64,000 bases of DNA from Sinonovacula constricta (Eukaryota > Mollusca > Bivalvia > Cardiida > Solecurtidae). Position numbers and translations under genes: made by a program. How positions within the stretch are numbered: the first letter of the stretch is position 1; each line of letters begins with the position of its first letter. The stretch is from contig CM017555.1 of NCBI GenBank assembly GCA_007844125.1, positions 28,966,343 to 29,030,342 of the forward strand. Reading direction: 5' to 3'. Below, piece by piece: positions 39,260 through 56,319 of this stretch. The notes beneath the pieces are model-generated. The model saw only the letters and a program-made list of their open reading frames with translations. It did no database searches and was not told where the DNA came from.

Positions 39260-40416
39260 GCATCACCTTTTCCTTGATGAGCAGATTAAGAAAGTATATT
39301 TGGTGTGTGTAGTCTGTGTATATCATTTGCTCATCATAGCCATGTTTTAGTTAACTTGCACCAATAACCACGTAATTGATAAGCCTCATTCATCAATGCA
39401 TATAAATCAGTCTGTTTGAAATGTTATGTTACTCAACTCGATGTATTCCATATGTAAACCCCCAAATCAGTTTATGCAGTAGGTGCCAGTTTACACAATG
39501 GCCGCATTTCTTTATGCCAGAATTCGCTTGCGCATTAGCACGTGGCCGTTTCACTATATTATCACACGGTACTTGTCTAATTATTGAATCGATCCTTAAT
39601 AAAAAAAAAAAAAAATAAAATACAAGTGTAGCGTATTTTAACAACAAATACTGCCAAGTATGTAACAAGGACCTGCTGGATGTTCGTTGATTTGCTTTCC
39701 ATTAAACATAACTCCAAGTTGGGAAGGAATGACGAGCAAGACACGAAATATCTTCGATAAATCTTAAGATAAACTTGTGTCTTATAATTGTAACACAATT
39801 TTGTCTGACGGCCCGACATATTTTAACACAAAAGCAATCACGAACCTTCCCAAAATCCAAATTAATTCCCATAGTCAATCTTGCAGAAATTGAATTCGAG
39901 CGTTGACCTCGGTCGCAGACTTGATTCCACAGTTCATTATTACTCTTTCACCTCGGGACAATACTGCAGAATTGTCATTTGTCGTATTGTTGGTTTATTG
40001 ATAATCGATGCCCATTCAACAAAACCGTTTCAAAGAAAAAGGAACCCGCGTGTTTGCTCGTGGGATTGGTTAAACATCAAACTTGTCACAGTCGAACCAT
40101 CAAGGCTGTTTGAGACACATTCTTTTTCACTTCCCTGTGCGTCTCATGAAATTGTGTTATTTGTCTTGAATAGTTATAGTCGTCTAAATCACCTTTCGTT
40201 TTACAATCATTGATTTCTTAAACGTATTTTCTTTACGTTTTATGATAGGTGCCAATAAAAGTCAGCTGTCTTGTTGCATTTTGTAATTAAAATCCTGCAC
40301 CTCGATTAAATAGTACGCTATTATTTATAATTATGAAAACCGACTTCAGACGTCGTGTAAATATATCGAGAACCATATCAAATGAATCGTTTTCCTTATA
40401 TGTTCAAAAAAACTTA
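39260..40416. other. Backbone of copy B, no gene recognised
   Basis: Aligns with 815-1925. Contains a run of 15 A at about 39600-39614 that breaks the frame seen in A. Frames at 39421-39618 and 39881-40213 share segments with those in A but end differently. Confidence 0.6.
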
Positions 40417-40714
40417 CTGTGGAAGCATTTTATTTCGTGGGGCATTTAATTTCGTGGAATTCATGGGCAAGACAATCCACGAATTTAAGTACCAACAATA
40501 TAAAATCCCCTCGGATAGACTTTCGAATGCTAGATTTACTTCAACTCCGAATTACTTTGACTTGAAATCATGTCAACATTTGGTATGAGCCACGTATATT
40601 GCAAGTTTGTAACACGTTAATTAAACGATGGTTTAACTCGTCAGATTCTCTGTAATTAATGGCTATTACAAATCATTGGCCTGTACAATTTAATATCACA
40701 CCTTTTTGCTTTCC
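40417..40714. mobile_element. 298-bp TA-flanked insert, probable DNA-transposon derivative
   Basis: Absent from A, where ACTTATTACATC is uninterrupted. In B the insert lies between two TA dinucleotides (40415-40416 and 40715-40716), consistent with a TA target duplication. The left end CTGTGGAAGCATTTTATTTC is followed by repeated TTTCGTGG words, a type I associate with mollusc MITE-like elements. The right end (TTTTTGCTTTCC) is not an inverted copy of the left, so it may be truncated or of another class. Confidence 0.6.
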
Positions 40715-41109
40715 TATTACATCTGCCGTTAACTGTATGGACCAAGAAACAATGCTGGATCCTTTATAGAAGTACAGACAGTCATATAATTACTGCGCTT
40801 CGTCACCTACTTAGCACAGCTCTGATTATGCAACGTTCAATTGAAAGCATTATTCAGTGAGTTGCTTACATTCAAACATAAATTCTACCGCGTTATTAGA
40901 TAACGGACTCAAATCGTAAGACCATTATGGATTTTCAAGAAATCAAGTGGGTCACATTATGCGGTAAAATGACGAGGGTTATTTTATATTTCACATACAC
41001 CATCGACTTCTCGTTAAAAACGTGATGTGATAGTTACGTATCTATATGTTAATCTTCCTCGTCAAACTTTCATACTTTCCTATTAGCATGCTGGAAGCTA
41101 ATTCATACA

Positions 41110-41325
41110 CAGGTACGGGAGGCCCCGGGTTCGATCCCAGGCCGCGACATACCAAAATCGTTAAAAATGGTAGTGGTATAGCTCCCTTGCTAACGCTGAA
41201 GCAAATATAAGGGTAGTTCCACGACTGGTTGGCCCGGTGTCGGGATAATGTGACTAGGTGTGGTATCATGCTAGGTGTTCACGGCATGCTATACACAGTG
41301 AAGGCAGACAAACAAACAAACAAAC
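41110..41325 (+). mobile_element. SINE-1, 5'-truncated; partner of 2317-2603 with internal deletion
   Basis: Same truncated head (CAGGTACGGGAGGCCCCGGG) as in A. The body runs to GTGAAGGCAG and then jumps to ACAAACAAAC, losing about 85 bp including CTGCTTCAAGTGGACACCGT. Confidence 0.9.
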
Positions 41326-41344
41326 ATTGATTCATGCAGCTTTT

Positions 41345-41570
41345 ATTTTATCTCGTCATCTCCAGCATATTTAATTTCATTATTTTTCCTTTATCATTTC
41401 AGTGGCTTCAAAATAATCATAAAATGCCAATTGGACAACAGGAGAGGACCATGAAATTGAAAATATTACTATCATTTTTTTTTTTTGGGGGTGGGGGGGG
41501 GGGGGGGGGTGGGGAGGGGAATGTAATACTTAAACCACTGTGGATTAACGCCGCGCCTTGATGAATTTTT
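41345..41570. other. B-only insertion with a G-rich tract
   Basis: A runs from GTTTTTATTTTG directly to TTCAGAATTG (about 2618-2640). B has about 220 bp more, including T10 followed by a G tract with single T or A interruptions (41487-41519), which has the pattern of a G-quadruplex. A 75-aa plus frame with a poly-Gly run crosses it and is an artefact. Confidence 0.65.
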
Positions 41571-43121
41571 CAGAATTGCTGATGTAACAGACATACAATA
41601 AAGTCATTAAAAATAACTGCCTGTGGGGTATGGTCGCAATATTTGTTTTCTATACAGTGCTACGAGAGAACAATCTATTAATATACAGAACCAAGTCCGG
41701 CATTGCACCGGCCACAAATGCAGTAGATGTTTGCTTATCGACTTCTCGTATTCTTAAGTGATGAATTAGCTCCACAAAAGGGTTTGCTCCATAAAATAGA
41801 CACCGAGTTATCGTTGTCGAATATTACAGAAAGTACTTGTAGAATTGGTGGATAGTCGTATAAGCAATCACAACTAACTACAAGTTCAGAATCATTTGCC
41901 ATTTGAGATGTATTTGATATGTTACGTTTATTGCAGTTCAATGTGACGATATTACCTTTAAATGTCATACGACTTCTTAGGGAAATGCTAATCTGATAAT
42001 AAAGAATCAAACATAGAACTTTTGTGGTATAATATAAGTCAAAACGTTGTATTACACAAAAATATGAATACATTATGGATAAATTTAAACGGATTAGCAG
42101 TAATTTCCAAATCAAGAAGTTGCTATGTGATTAAATGAAGTTTTTAATCGTTTTTCCTTTATTTCGCGAACAAATTTGTACAATGCTGTGTTTATAGCCA
42201 AGGGCATTTTAGTTGCAAATCTCATTTTCTGTTAAATTGTCTTCATCGTTAGGCATGCGTTTAACAATATCATAAAACAGAATCTATCTCTTTAAACGAT
42301 ATTGAATGTTACAGTAGAAATATGCGATCTAATAACGCAGTAGCACTGTCTGCTGCATTTACGTGATGGATATGGCAAGTTTTATTTTTCCCAAGGGTTT
42401 TCATTGTCAATAGAGAGACTGTCATTAAGAGAGATGGATTCCACCAAGCTTTTAACATCGCAACAAACTACTGTACTCTATGTATTACGCTCCATATTCC
42501 AATGCGTTGACATTTTTGATGTTGTTCATATTTAGACCAGCGTCACATGTGTTTTTTAATGTATACACGCCTCCGATGAGATTGACAAGTAAACTTAAAC
42601 GCAAAAAACTTTATCAAGCATTTCCGAACACTGGCAAACCTGACCATCACTTATTATTACAGCCTCGACCACGTGTTTGTGATAATGATAATATGCCATC
42701 ATAAAACAGTCATTTCAGTCACTTTAATTTGTTCTCATTCGAAACATATAACCCATGTACCTGACTAACTTCTATGCCAAGCGCTTGCCTGACATAACTC
42801 TGTTAATTGAATGAAGAATAAGACGTAAACTGTTATAATAGTCATAACTTCATTAGTGTATTTACGTCCAAAGCTGTTATGAGTCATGCCATAAATAGCC
42901 CCGTGCTTGGGTTGTGCGTATGTTTTGTTGTCTATTCGGGTAGTTTAGGCTTTTTTTTATTTTGTACGTTTTAGGACCATTGCGAAAACATTTTCCTCGT
43001 TGAATGTTTTTGTCACATATTATTTTACATTATTTTTATACTTCTTTTTTATATATCTTCTTTTTGTAATGAAATTATCCTCCACCATGGACAACTGAGA
43101 AGATATTGACTGAAAGTAATA
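41571..43121. other. Backbone of copy B, no gene recognised
   Basis: Colinear with 2625-4186. The 126-aa minus frame at 41735-42115 extends the 68-aa frame of A only because stops differ; substitutions are mostly non-synonymous, so I do not call a gene. Confidence 0.6.
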
Positions 43122-43156
43122 TAGATATACATACATACATACATGCATACACACGT

Positions 43157-43188
<32 letters not shown>

Positions 43189-43190
43189 TG
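43122..43190. repeat. Short (CATA)/(CA)/(TA) microsatellite; collapsed equivalent of 4187-4866
   Basis: Left flank GACAACTGAGAAGATATTGA matches A at about 4158, and right flank CATATATACCTTGCCGCTGA matches A at about 4904. About 680 bp in A corresponds to about 70 bp here. Confidence 0.85.
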
Positions 43191-43839
43191 CTCTTTAAAT
43201 CATATATACCTTGCCGCTGAAAGTTGTATACGTAGACAAACAATAGAAGTCCTGCGCTAAATATGTTCTGCCCATCTGACATTACAGATATGCATTTAGA
43301 GAAATTGTAGATCGATGTGTTAATGGTATATACCATTTCATTGAATATTGTTTTATTGTTTATGTTGCTATTGCTGCAAATCTCGTTTCACTTATGTAAG
43401 CATATGTATTTGGGTTTTACGGCACACCGGCACATAACAGGTCATACGGCGCCGAATGTAAGCATATTGCATCTTCTGCAACTGCTGCTTATAACATGTC
43501 TCAAAACATGTGTCACATTAAATACAATACCTTACACAGGATTGTTTCACTTGTTCATCACAAGCCAATAACGAAACTGCCGAGGCCAATTAATGATCTT
43601 AGATGATTTATGACTTGCTTGAGCATATATTTAGGTCTCAGCAAACGTTCAGAAAATACATTTAAAGAAATCATACTTGTTCAAAATGTTCTTATATAGT
43701 AGTCTTTTGTTATTGTTTTCCAAATGTGCAAACATTAAAAGGATAGACAGACGAATGGCCTATCAGTCGCGCGGGCAGATTGACAGAATAATGTGTACAT
43801 TGAATGAATAGATAGATGGAGAGAATGCAATAGAGAAAG

Positions 43840-43847
43840 AGAATGAT

Positions 43848-43878
<31 letters not shown>

Positions 43879-43901
43879 GAGAGGGAGAGAGAGAGAGAGA
43901 T
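43840..43901. repeat. (GA)n microsatellite with GGGA interruptions
   Basis: Partner of 5565-5656, shorter and interrupted. The Leu/Ser-rich minus frame is an artefact. Confidence 0.9.
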
Positions 43902-44758
43902 GGAGAAGAGAACAAGAATCAGGTAACACCATAAAACCAGCCAGAAAATTCAAAAAATCATATTGTATAAAGTGCACTGCATGACATAGTTTTGGTATAA
44001 TTTGACCTAATTTGTTTTCTATCAAGAAATGTTCCTATCAAAATCACCACAGATATTTAAATCGAAACTACCTTTAGACAAATGCAAACAGGGTAAATGT
44101 AAAATGTAAATCTGACAAAGACAGAAACGAAACATAACACACACAAACAGAAAAAAACACACACAAAAAAAAGAGAAAAAAAAAACAGTTACCGCTTTGG
44201 AACGGTAAATCTGCTAACGGATGCACATTGGTGCATACACATCCAATCTCGCACTTTCTGGAGGTTTATATATCAAATAGTGTAAATAAAAATATCACTT
44301 CAAAATGACCCCCCCCCCACACACTACACACACACACACACACTGAAACCTAATATTGATAGGACGTTAAACATACTTTAACATTTCTGCCATTTTCTAA
44401 AAACTTGAAGTGGCATGAAGTCCAAGAAGCCAACGGCATTAGTGTTGTTGATTTGTTTCGATCGATATGCGTTTTAACCCGTAATTTCAACACATTATTT
44501 CACTTCCCAACTTCGTCAGCTGTTTACTTTTTCTAAACGTGTTTGCACCTAGCAATTATAACAGAACGAACTGCTTGTGTAACTGTAATGTTTAACTACA
44601 TCTGCAAGAGACAATACCTGAACCATAACCAAAGAATGACGCATCTCTCAGAGACTATCTAAAACCTATTTATGAAACATGGCTTATAAAACCAATGTAT
44701 TAAGACGTCACGCTGTCAGCGTTTAATACAATGTCCGTAATAAACGTTAGTTGGAGAA
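43902..44758. other. Backbone of copy B, no gene recognised
   Basis: Aligns with 5657-6808. The CA array of A is replaced by A-rich sequence near 44150-44185. A C tract lies at about 44308-44317. The 6458-6688 stretch of A is missing at about 44630. Confidence 0.6.
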
Positions 44759-44855
44759 AACTGTGCAGCCAGTCCGGAACTCGAACCCGGCATCCTCAGC
44801 TAAGAGAGCAAATGCACTACCAACAGAGATAAAAGAACTGCTTACACATTCTCTC
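44759..44855 (-). mobile_element. SINE-2 monomer (single tRNA-like head)
   Basis: One head with minus-strand B box GGTTCGAGTTCC and degraded A box. Its left side matches the first head of A (6795-6890) and its right flank (CTCCCTATCACCAGGCTGCA) matches the flank of the second head of A (about 7130). The dimer was thus reduced to one head here or expanded in A. Confidence 0.75.
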
Positions 44856-49163
<4,308 letters not shown>

Positions 49164-49350
49164 TTCATGATGTTCTCTAATGGCAATACGTCATTGCTTC
49201 TGATCGCGTGCAGCAAGTCTCTTACAAGCAAGGTGTCTCGTTTATTAGGCATTCGCGTAAAATCGTCGCCAGCTCTTACTGGCTTGTTCTCAAGAATGTA
49301 ATAACATGGTAACACAAAACTGCGATAAACCTCTTTGGAGCGGCAAGTCA
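49164..49350 (+). repeat. Module tract (module I copy in B)
   Basis: Partner of 14054-14260, with GATCGCGTGCAGCAAGTCTC and CGTCGCCAGCTCTTACTGGC. Uninterrupted on its left by the LTR. Confidence 0.8.
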
Positions 49351-52300
49351 CTTCCATGCTTAAGCTGTTGTTTTCGTAAGTCAAAACATGTTGTGCTTTT
49401 TGAAGATTATATAAATAGTTTACCTAAATCAAACGGACGTGCGCAGTTTACCCAGGTATTCAGTTGTCAGAAAATGATTTCATGGAACTAGTAAGAGTAA
49501 GTACCTGACAACATTTTCAATCTTAAACTAAAACAACCCATATGCTCTTAAGTCTGATTTAAAATAGTGCATGCATCGGGATGCCAAATATCGTGGACAT
49601 TTACTTTCAAATGCCCCACACTATCCTTTTTCTAAACACACGATTTTAACATGTAATAATTTTCTTTGAGCTAATAGTGCAATGCATTGGTGACATATGT
49701 TTGTGACAGGTTTTCTTCAAGGTTGTACTATTTTTGTATCGATTTTACATTCAAGCATGCAGACTAATTATTCCTTGCCATGCCTGGTGTTCATTTTTAC
49801 ATTTTCAATGAGTTAGACATTATCTTGAAGTCATCACAATAAAGGAAATGAAACAATCTTTTGAAATGTAGCAAAAGCTCGCTCCCCTTCATACCTTGTC
49901 GTACCTAAATCACAATCTTTTTTTAATGCGGGAACGTAATAGGTCGCCCAACTCTGACAGTTTTTGTCACTCACATCTTCGACAAAACATATAATTGTCC
50001 AAAGATGACAGTCAACAAATACAGGTGACAGGATTGTTTCAATTGTCTACGGTGTCCATTCATTCAAACACATTAAACTTAGTTTCTGTATACATACAAC
50101 AACACAAAGTAACGAAACTGCCACTGTAGATCAAGACAGGCAACTTTGCATATGCTTTCAGGTTGTACACGTACTCTACACGGAGAATGACAACATATAA
50201 ACGTTTATACTAATAATCTTAACGTGTACTATACCTGTAATCTAACATATTTAATATATGTGTATGTTTACCAACCATGACTTTTAGAAATTGTTCATAG
50301 AAATGTATTTTTGTTGATTGTATCAACTAAATCTACTTAAGCTCTTTTTTACGGCGTTGTTAATCTCATGTATCTCGAGAAGAGAGGGAGAAAGGTCCTT
50401 AAATTTCAAAGTATGGTGTGGTGTATGACTCTCAATCCAAACAATGATGGCCTTTAAAGCGGCCAGGACATAGTTGTGTGGTAGAACTGTTGCGATGCCA
50501 TTGAACAAACTAAGTTAAATTAAATATTCACAATTTAACATTAAATGCACATACAAGTGGACAACCCATAGACCTGTTGATTTTAATATATTGTTCAAGT
50601 CCTTTAGTAACTACCTTTATTAGAGAAAATTCAGATTCTGTGTATGTATACTTTATCATTATATTGCATATTGATTGTTGTCCTCATCTTGAAAGTGTTT
50701 ATAGTGTCGAAAAGTGGATGTCGTGCTTACAAAGTGTATTCACTTGTATCAGAATAATGTTGTTATACATGTGGTTTATGGTACAATACTGCAAATGTAC
50801 CTTACCATACTCTAATTGTATTATCATTTTGTTTACAATGGATAAATAGGGCATTTTTACGTTCACATTAAGAAAAAGATAGTTTCCCTTTTTATACAAT
50901 TCTATAGAGCATAATTTGGTGTCATAATGTTTCCCATGGCTAGAATGACACGCATATTTTACATATCTTCCACAAACCAGGCAACATTTAGCTGTTGAAC
51001 CAATATCCATCTTAAACAAATATATCACATGTTATTCCTAGCAATATTCCGATGTTATATATTTACTAGTGCAAACATCACACCGACGGGTGGGATGACT
51101 ATCAGCCAGATTAGACACAATAACTGATACACAAACAGATATTGAGGGGAGAGAGACAGGGGGTTGGAGTTAAGAGAACGACAAAATATTGTATAGACGC
51201 TATGGTACTTATTGACTTACACTGTGCATGATTTGGCTTTATCAATCTCCTATCAATAATTGTAATATTGTGTCTTAATGTCTGTTGTAATGTTACGTTA
51301 TTAAAATCTGCACACATTTTAAAAAGTTGACATCGAGACGACGTTAAACCGAACAACAACATTACTTCTCTGTCTTCCCTGAAGCCTGAATCATTCTGAC
51401 ATGCACCTAAGGAGACCCGCAGCGTAAAAATGCTACTTTGTCTGGATCGATATGCACTGTAAACCTTTATTTCGTCACAATTTTCTCACTTCCCATATCC
51501 ACAAGCTGTTTTATCTAAAGGTTCTTACACCGAACAATTACAACAACAACAACAACAACAACAGACTGCTCGCACCATGGATTATAAACTATATTTATCA
51601 ATAGACAATGTATAAATATTTAGCTATACTGTTCTTGTTTTATTTCATAAAGAAACTTGATAACTATGAAACCTAGCTTGTCATGTTGTGATACATTGCG
51701 CCATTTTATCAAAAATGTCATGCCTTCATCTTCGGTTAAAAATAAATTATGCTTTTAGAGTTAAAGACACTTAGACTAAACAAGTGTCTGTTTGAACTAT
51801 ACAGTGATACAATTGACAAATTGACTCGTCATTTAGAAAACGCATAATCTGCGTTAATAAAGTGTTTTCCCTGGAGGAAAATAACAACAACGACAAATTG
51901 TTCGTGGAAAAGGAAAAGTTAACAACATGCGCTAGGAGAGATGATTAAATGCAAAGAGGAAAGTTAATATAATATTTAAATTGGATTTATGCTATATTGC
52001 AACACATGTTAAATTAGACAGATGATGTACACCGATGAGACGGTAGCTGTAATTAAAAAAAGTGCAAATACACATTGGATTCACATACAGCCAAGTGATC
52101 TTCAATATGTGTTATCACTTTTAGAATTCGTAATAATTACACAAGAACATTGGCCGCCTTTTTATAAATTATTGGATTTCGCCTAGTTTATTAATTTACC
52201 GTTCTCTCGGCCGTATACATTACACTTCATTATTTTCTTTATATCATCGTTTGTAACTATCGTGTTTCATTCTTTGCGGTATGATACAAACGGTTTTTGT

Positions 52301-52638
52301 GCACTTGCAGATGTATCTTGCAGACTCAAGTAAACACTTGTGGGTAATAATAGTGTTAAGAAATCAAAATTATAGTAAACATTTGAATCACAGTTAGGAA
52401 GTGATTACATCTGATGTAGTGCATCACCAAATCTTGTTTTAGTCCATGTTGGAGTATTTTGTAGTAAGCATGGACTGTTAAATAAAAAGTAATTAGCTTT
52501 AGAATGTAGAGTGGATTAATGATCATTCTAATTTTGTGAGTGTTTTCTAATTGTAGATTGTACATTGCCTGTGCTAGTCGTTGGGTTGGGAGTAAGTATT
52601 TGTGGTTAGTTTAACTATATATGTCAAAATGTATGTTA
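49351..52638. other. Backbone of copy B, no gene recognised
   Basis: Colinear with 14261-17566. Contains (CAA)n at 51539-51563. The frame equivalent to 16949-17182 is interrupted by TAG at 52194. Confidence 0.6.
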
Positions 52639-52854
52639 CATGGAAAATATACACATTATTCACCGTAGTAAATTATAACTATTTTATGTAAAAAAGTAAA
52701 ACTCTAAAACAGGATTTAAATAAAAAAAAGGCAATACACTATTTACAGCATGACTCATTACTGCCGATGACGTTTACAAAATAGTGCCTTACATGCATGC
52801 ATTTAGTTGTTCGTCATTCAACCAAAAGAAGCAAAGGGTAGGCGGACAAGAACA
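52639..52854. other. 216-bp B-only segment
   Basis: A reads GTATGTTATGGGTATG without interruption; B has 216 bp between two TTA words (52636-52638 and 52855-52857). No inverted termini are visible, so insertion in B and deletion in A cannot be told apart. Confidence 0.65.
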
Positions 52855-53564
52855 TTATGGGTATGTATCATGGGAGCTCGCAATGACAGTACACGTTTTG
52901 TATGCAACCAGTTTAAAATTATTTCAACTACAACTACATTTAATGTGAGCCGCACTCTTCAGTTCCGTTTCTGTACCATAGAAATGGTGAATCAAATTTC
53001 AAAGATTTCATCTTCAACGATAGATCGCTTACGGCTTGATAACCCAGAAAGTTAGAATCTCACGTACCGCTGACTGATTTGTTGTTCAATGCAATCGTGT
53101 AGTGTAAATGGAAAATGTAATTGTATTAAAGGAACACAATATTCCTTATTCGTTCACGGTCATTGATTCCGGTCTATTTCAGTACGACATATTTATAAGT
53201 CAGATATCCAGTATTTAAATAATGATTTGTATGTATTATTTATTGCGTTTAGTTGTAGTCATTAAATATAAATGAGTCATGTTGAGATAGATTTCGTCGA
53301 AATAACTATCATTATTGCAGATCCGTTTATACAGTATCTTAATTGGTTTGTTTGTGATGTCGGATCAACTATTTTATATTTCCAATTCTGTGTGCATCGA
53401 TGTCATGTGCACCATGTTGTAACTTATTGTTTTATGTAAGACTTTTAAAGTATACGACTTCTGTATTCTTATCCTTTCACCAAAGAAAACTGGAGAATGA
53501 TATGCAACAAACATTTTTGTTTATAAAACCAGTTAATCCTAACAAACGTGTAGTTTTACTTGGA
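52855..53564. other. Backbone of copy B, no gene recognised
   Basis: Colinear with 17567-18279. Nothing recognised. Confidence 0.6.
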
Positions 53565-53850
53565 AGTTCAATTAGTAGAGCGTCGGCTCCAGGTACGGAC
53601 GAAGCCAAGCTCGATCGAACGTCGCTAAAATGATCGTGTTATAGCGACCTCGCTATCCTTCAAGTAAATATAAGTATAGTATCTCGACTGGTTGACCCAG
53701 TGTGAGATAATTAGACTGCGTGTGGTATCATGCCAGGTGCCATGACATGATATACACAGTGAAGGCAGCACCATGTCTGCTTAAAGTGAACACAATCCCC
53801 AGGTATCTGAAACACAGTTGCTGTGACGATACACCACATTAACAAACAAA
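53565..53850 (+). mobile_element. SINE-1, old diverged copy
   Basis: Partner of 18280-18570, with AGAGCGTCGGCTCCAGGTAC, CGACTGGTTGACCCAGTGTG and TACACAGTGAAGGCAGCACC preserved. Confidence 0.85.
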
Positions 53851-56031
53851 CATGCAGTTTTAGCATTAGTTATTTAGAAAGTGATAGCAATTGTGGATCA
53901 ACATGACATATGAAGCAAATCCACGTGTCTGCATTGCCATAGTATTGATGTTTTATCATTGCCGTTTAGAGTACCAAGAAATTTATTTTGGTCCATGGTT
54001 GCATAGGAGGTGAAAATACCACTATGACCTATATAACATTTTACACATAGTACTCAACGACTGTTTTAGTGTTTGTCCAAATCGTGAATCAGTCCTTCGT
54101 TTTCTACCGCTGTTGACATATGTGCATCGGCTTGGCTTTCTACACACTATATTTAAAGTCCACCGTTTGGCAAAAACATCATAAATGAACACAATGCGTC
54201 AGTTTGCGAGTTTGCATGCGTCTGTATGCCTTTGATTACTCATGTGTGATATGCAGTCACAAACGTACCATGTATGATTAAAACAGCCAATAAGTAAATA
54301 GTAAACTATAGTTCTGACTCGCGTGTCTGTAATATGATTTTAACAATATTAAGTATTTTTTGTTAGCAGTTAAATCAAATTGATTAGAAAACGATTTGAC
54401 GTGCACTACGATTTGGTTTTCATGTATTTAAATGCATATTGCATTGATGCAATGAAAGGTTACCTATGAACGTGACTTCACCGGATATAGATAAGTATAT
54501 AAGACATGTATACACATGTGATTTACTATCTCAGTGTTTATTACACGACTGACTGGTGCAGGCTAATATGTAATGCAGCAAGAGGCTCAGGCCTGCCGAT
54601 GTCTTATTGTCTTTATGTAAAAAACAACAAAAAGTGAACAAAGTTGCAGATAGTATGTTTCGGCATTGGATCTGGCACATTCTCGGAACTTCTTGTTTCT
54701 ATTTCGTTTTCTTTATTAATTCTCAAATCTTGCTTATTACAAATATAGCTCCATTATAAGCCATTGTAATGACTTTAGCTTGTGGTTGTACTGCATGTGG
54801 AAATCTGGAGCTTATCTAAAACGTGTGTGTATTTGTATACACTAATATCTCTATCGCTCGGTTACTGCAGTACGATGTAAGCGAACTGTATATGACTTAG
54901 TAACATCGGAGCTGTATCGTATCAATTAAATCTGCAATTAAACTGCAGGAAAACTGCAAGCATAGGTGTACAGATTTCGGTTAAACTGATGAATTCGGAA
55001 AAAGAAAAGGGTTTTTGGAAGTTTAAAACAGTCCATACTTAACCAGATAAAGAGATCTGTGTTACGAATGATGCGTGATGGCCATTGTCTAATAACAAAC
55101 AGATTTCAGATCTGTACTTACTGTTTCGTCTGGCTTTAATTCTTTATCATATCTCCGATCCATGCTATCTATAACAAGCTACCTTCAGAAGTGGGTGGTC
55201 TTTAATCTAACAGGGAGGCTCTGAGTCACCTCTATTAATTTCCTCTAATTACTCTTTTGAACTTGTGTCTGGTCGGTTTAAACGACTACTCAACCAAACG
55301 AAATCAAGAAAAGCCAAATGTCTTCATACTAAAGGTAAACTTGTTTTCCCGAAAACGCAAACATTGTTAACTATGGCAAGTTGTATTAAACGAACTCATT
55401 ATGTCTACATTGTGTATATACATCAATTTAACATAACACAAATAAACTGCACTCATATGTATGCATATTTCGTATGCTGTGAAGATATGTTGACAGTGAA
55501 TACGACGGCTTTGAGTTGATGCTGTCATGTCCGAGATATGCATATATTCTTGGCGGAGGTAATATTTCAAAAGTTATTCAACTCCCGTGTATATTTTTAA
55601 AGTATCTATTACAAAACACTTTTTATAAATGAATTAGGAACCATGCGAATTAAAATAAAATTGTAAAACAATGTGTGAAATTGATATTTTTGAGGTTTGT
55701 ATAAAAAAATTAAATTTGAACAATATTTGCGAACAAATAGATGTTTGAATGAAGATATGTAGCATTTGAATGGACTGTATACATAGCACTTCAAATTGTT
55801 CTCACTGTGATATGAGTTATAGTTTTAACCTCAAACACGTTTGGGTAAATATACGTTTCCTGTCTTTTCTAGCGTTCAAACAATATAGTTATTTGGTAAA
55901 AGACAATGATAACATATCTGCAAATCATGATACTAACACAATCATTACCGACTCGAATACTGCATACATTTATATAATGGGTAAAATATGAAAGTATTGT
56001 TCAAACTAACGAACCGATGTTAACATTATAT
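53851..56031. other. Backbone of copy B, no gene recognised
   Basis: Colinear with 18571-20971, lacking 18996-19262 (junction about 54298). Frames such as 55265-55519 mirror those of A but begin at non-ATG codons and have no known domain. Confidence 0.6.
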
Positions 56032-56040
56032 AACATTTGA

Positions 56041-56307
56041 CCGGACCTGTTAACGCAATTGGTAGAGAGTCTGCTCCAGGTACGGAAGGTCCGGAGCTCT
56101 ATGCCGGGCCGTTTCATGCCAAAGTCGTTAAAATGGTAGTTAACGCTCAAGCAAATATAAGGGTAGCTAAGCGACTGTTTGGTCTGGTGTCGGGATAATG
56201 TGGTTGGGTGTGTTGCTTTGCCAGGTGTTCACGACAGCTAGCTATATATGCTTCAAGTGAACACCATCTTAAGATAACGGCACGATAAACCCAATAAACA
56301 CATACAA
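56041..56307 (+). mobile_element. SINE-1 with target-site duplication
   Basis: Partner of 20981-21245. TAACATTTG before and TAACATTCG after show the target duplication with one later change. Confidence 0.9.
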
Positions 56308-56319
56308 TTAACATTCGTG

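Noticed and set aside
37442..39312. Long Thr-, Leu-, Tyr-, Val- and Ser-rich reading frames that look like mucin or low-complexity proteins
   Set aside because: They are translations of the (TAC)n array in different frames, overlap on both strands and have no start context, signal peptide or non-repeat domain.
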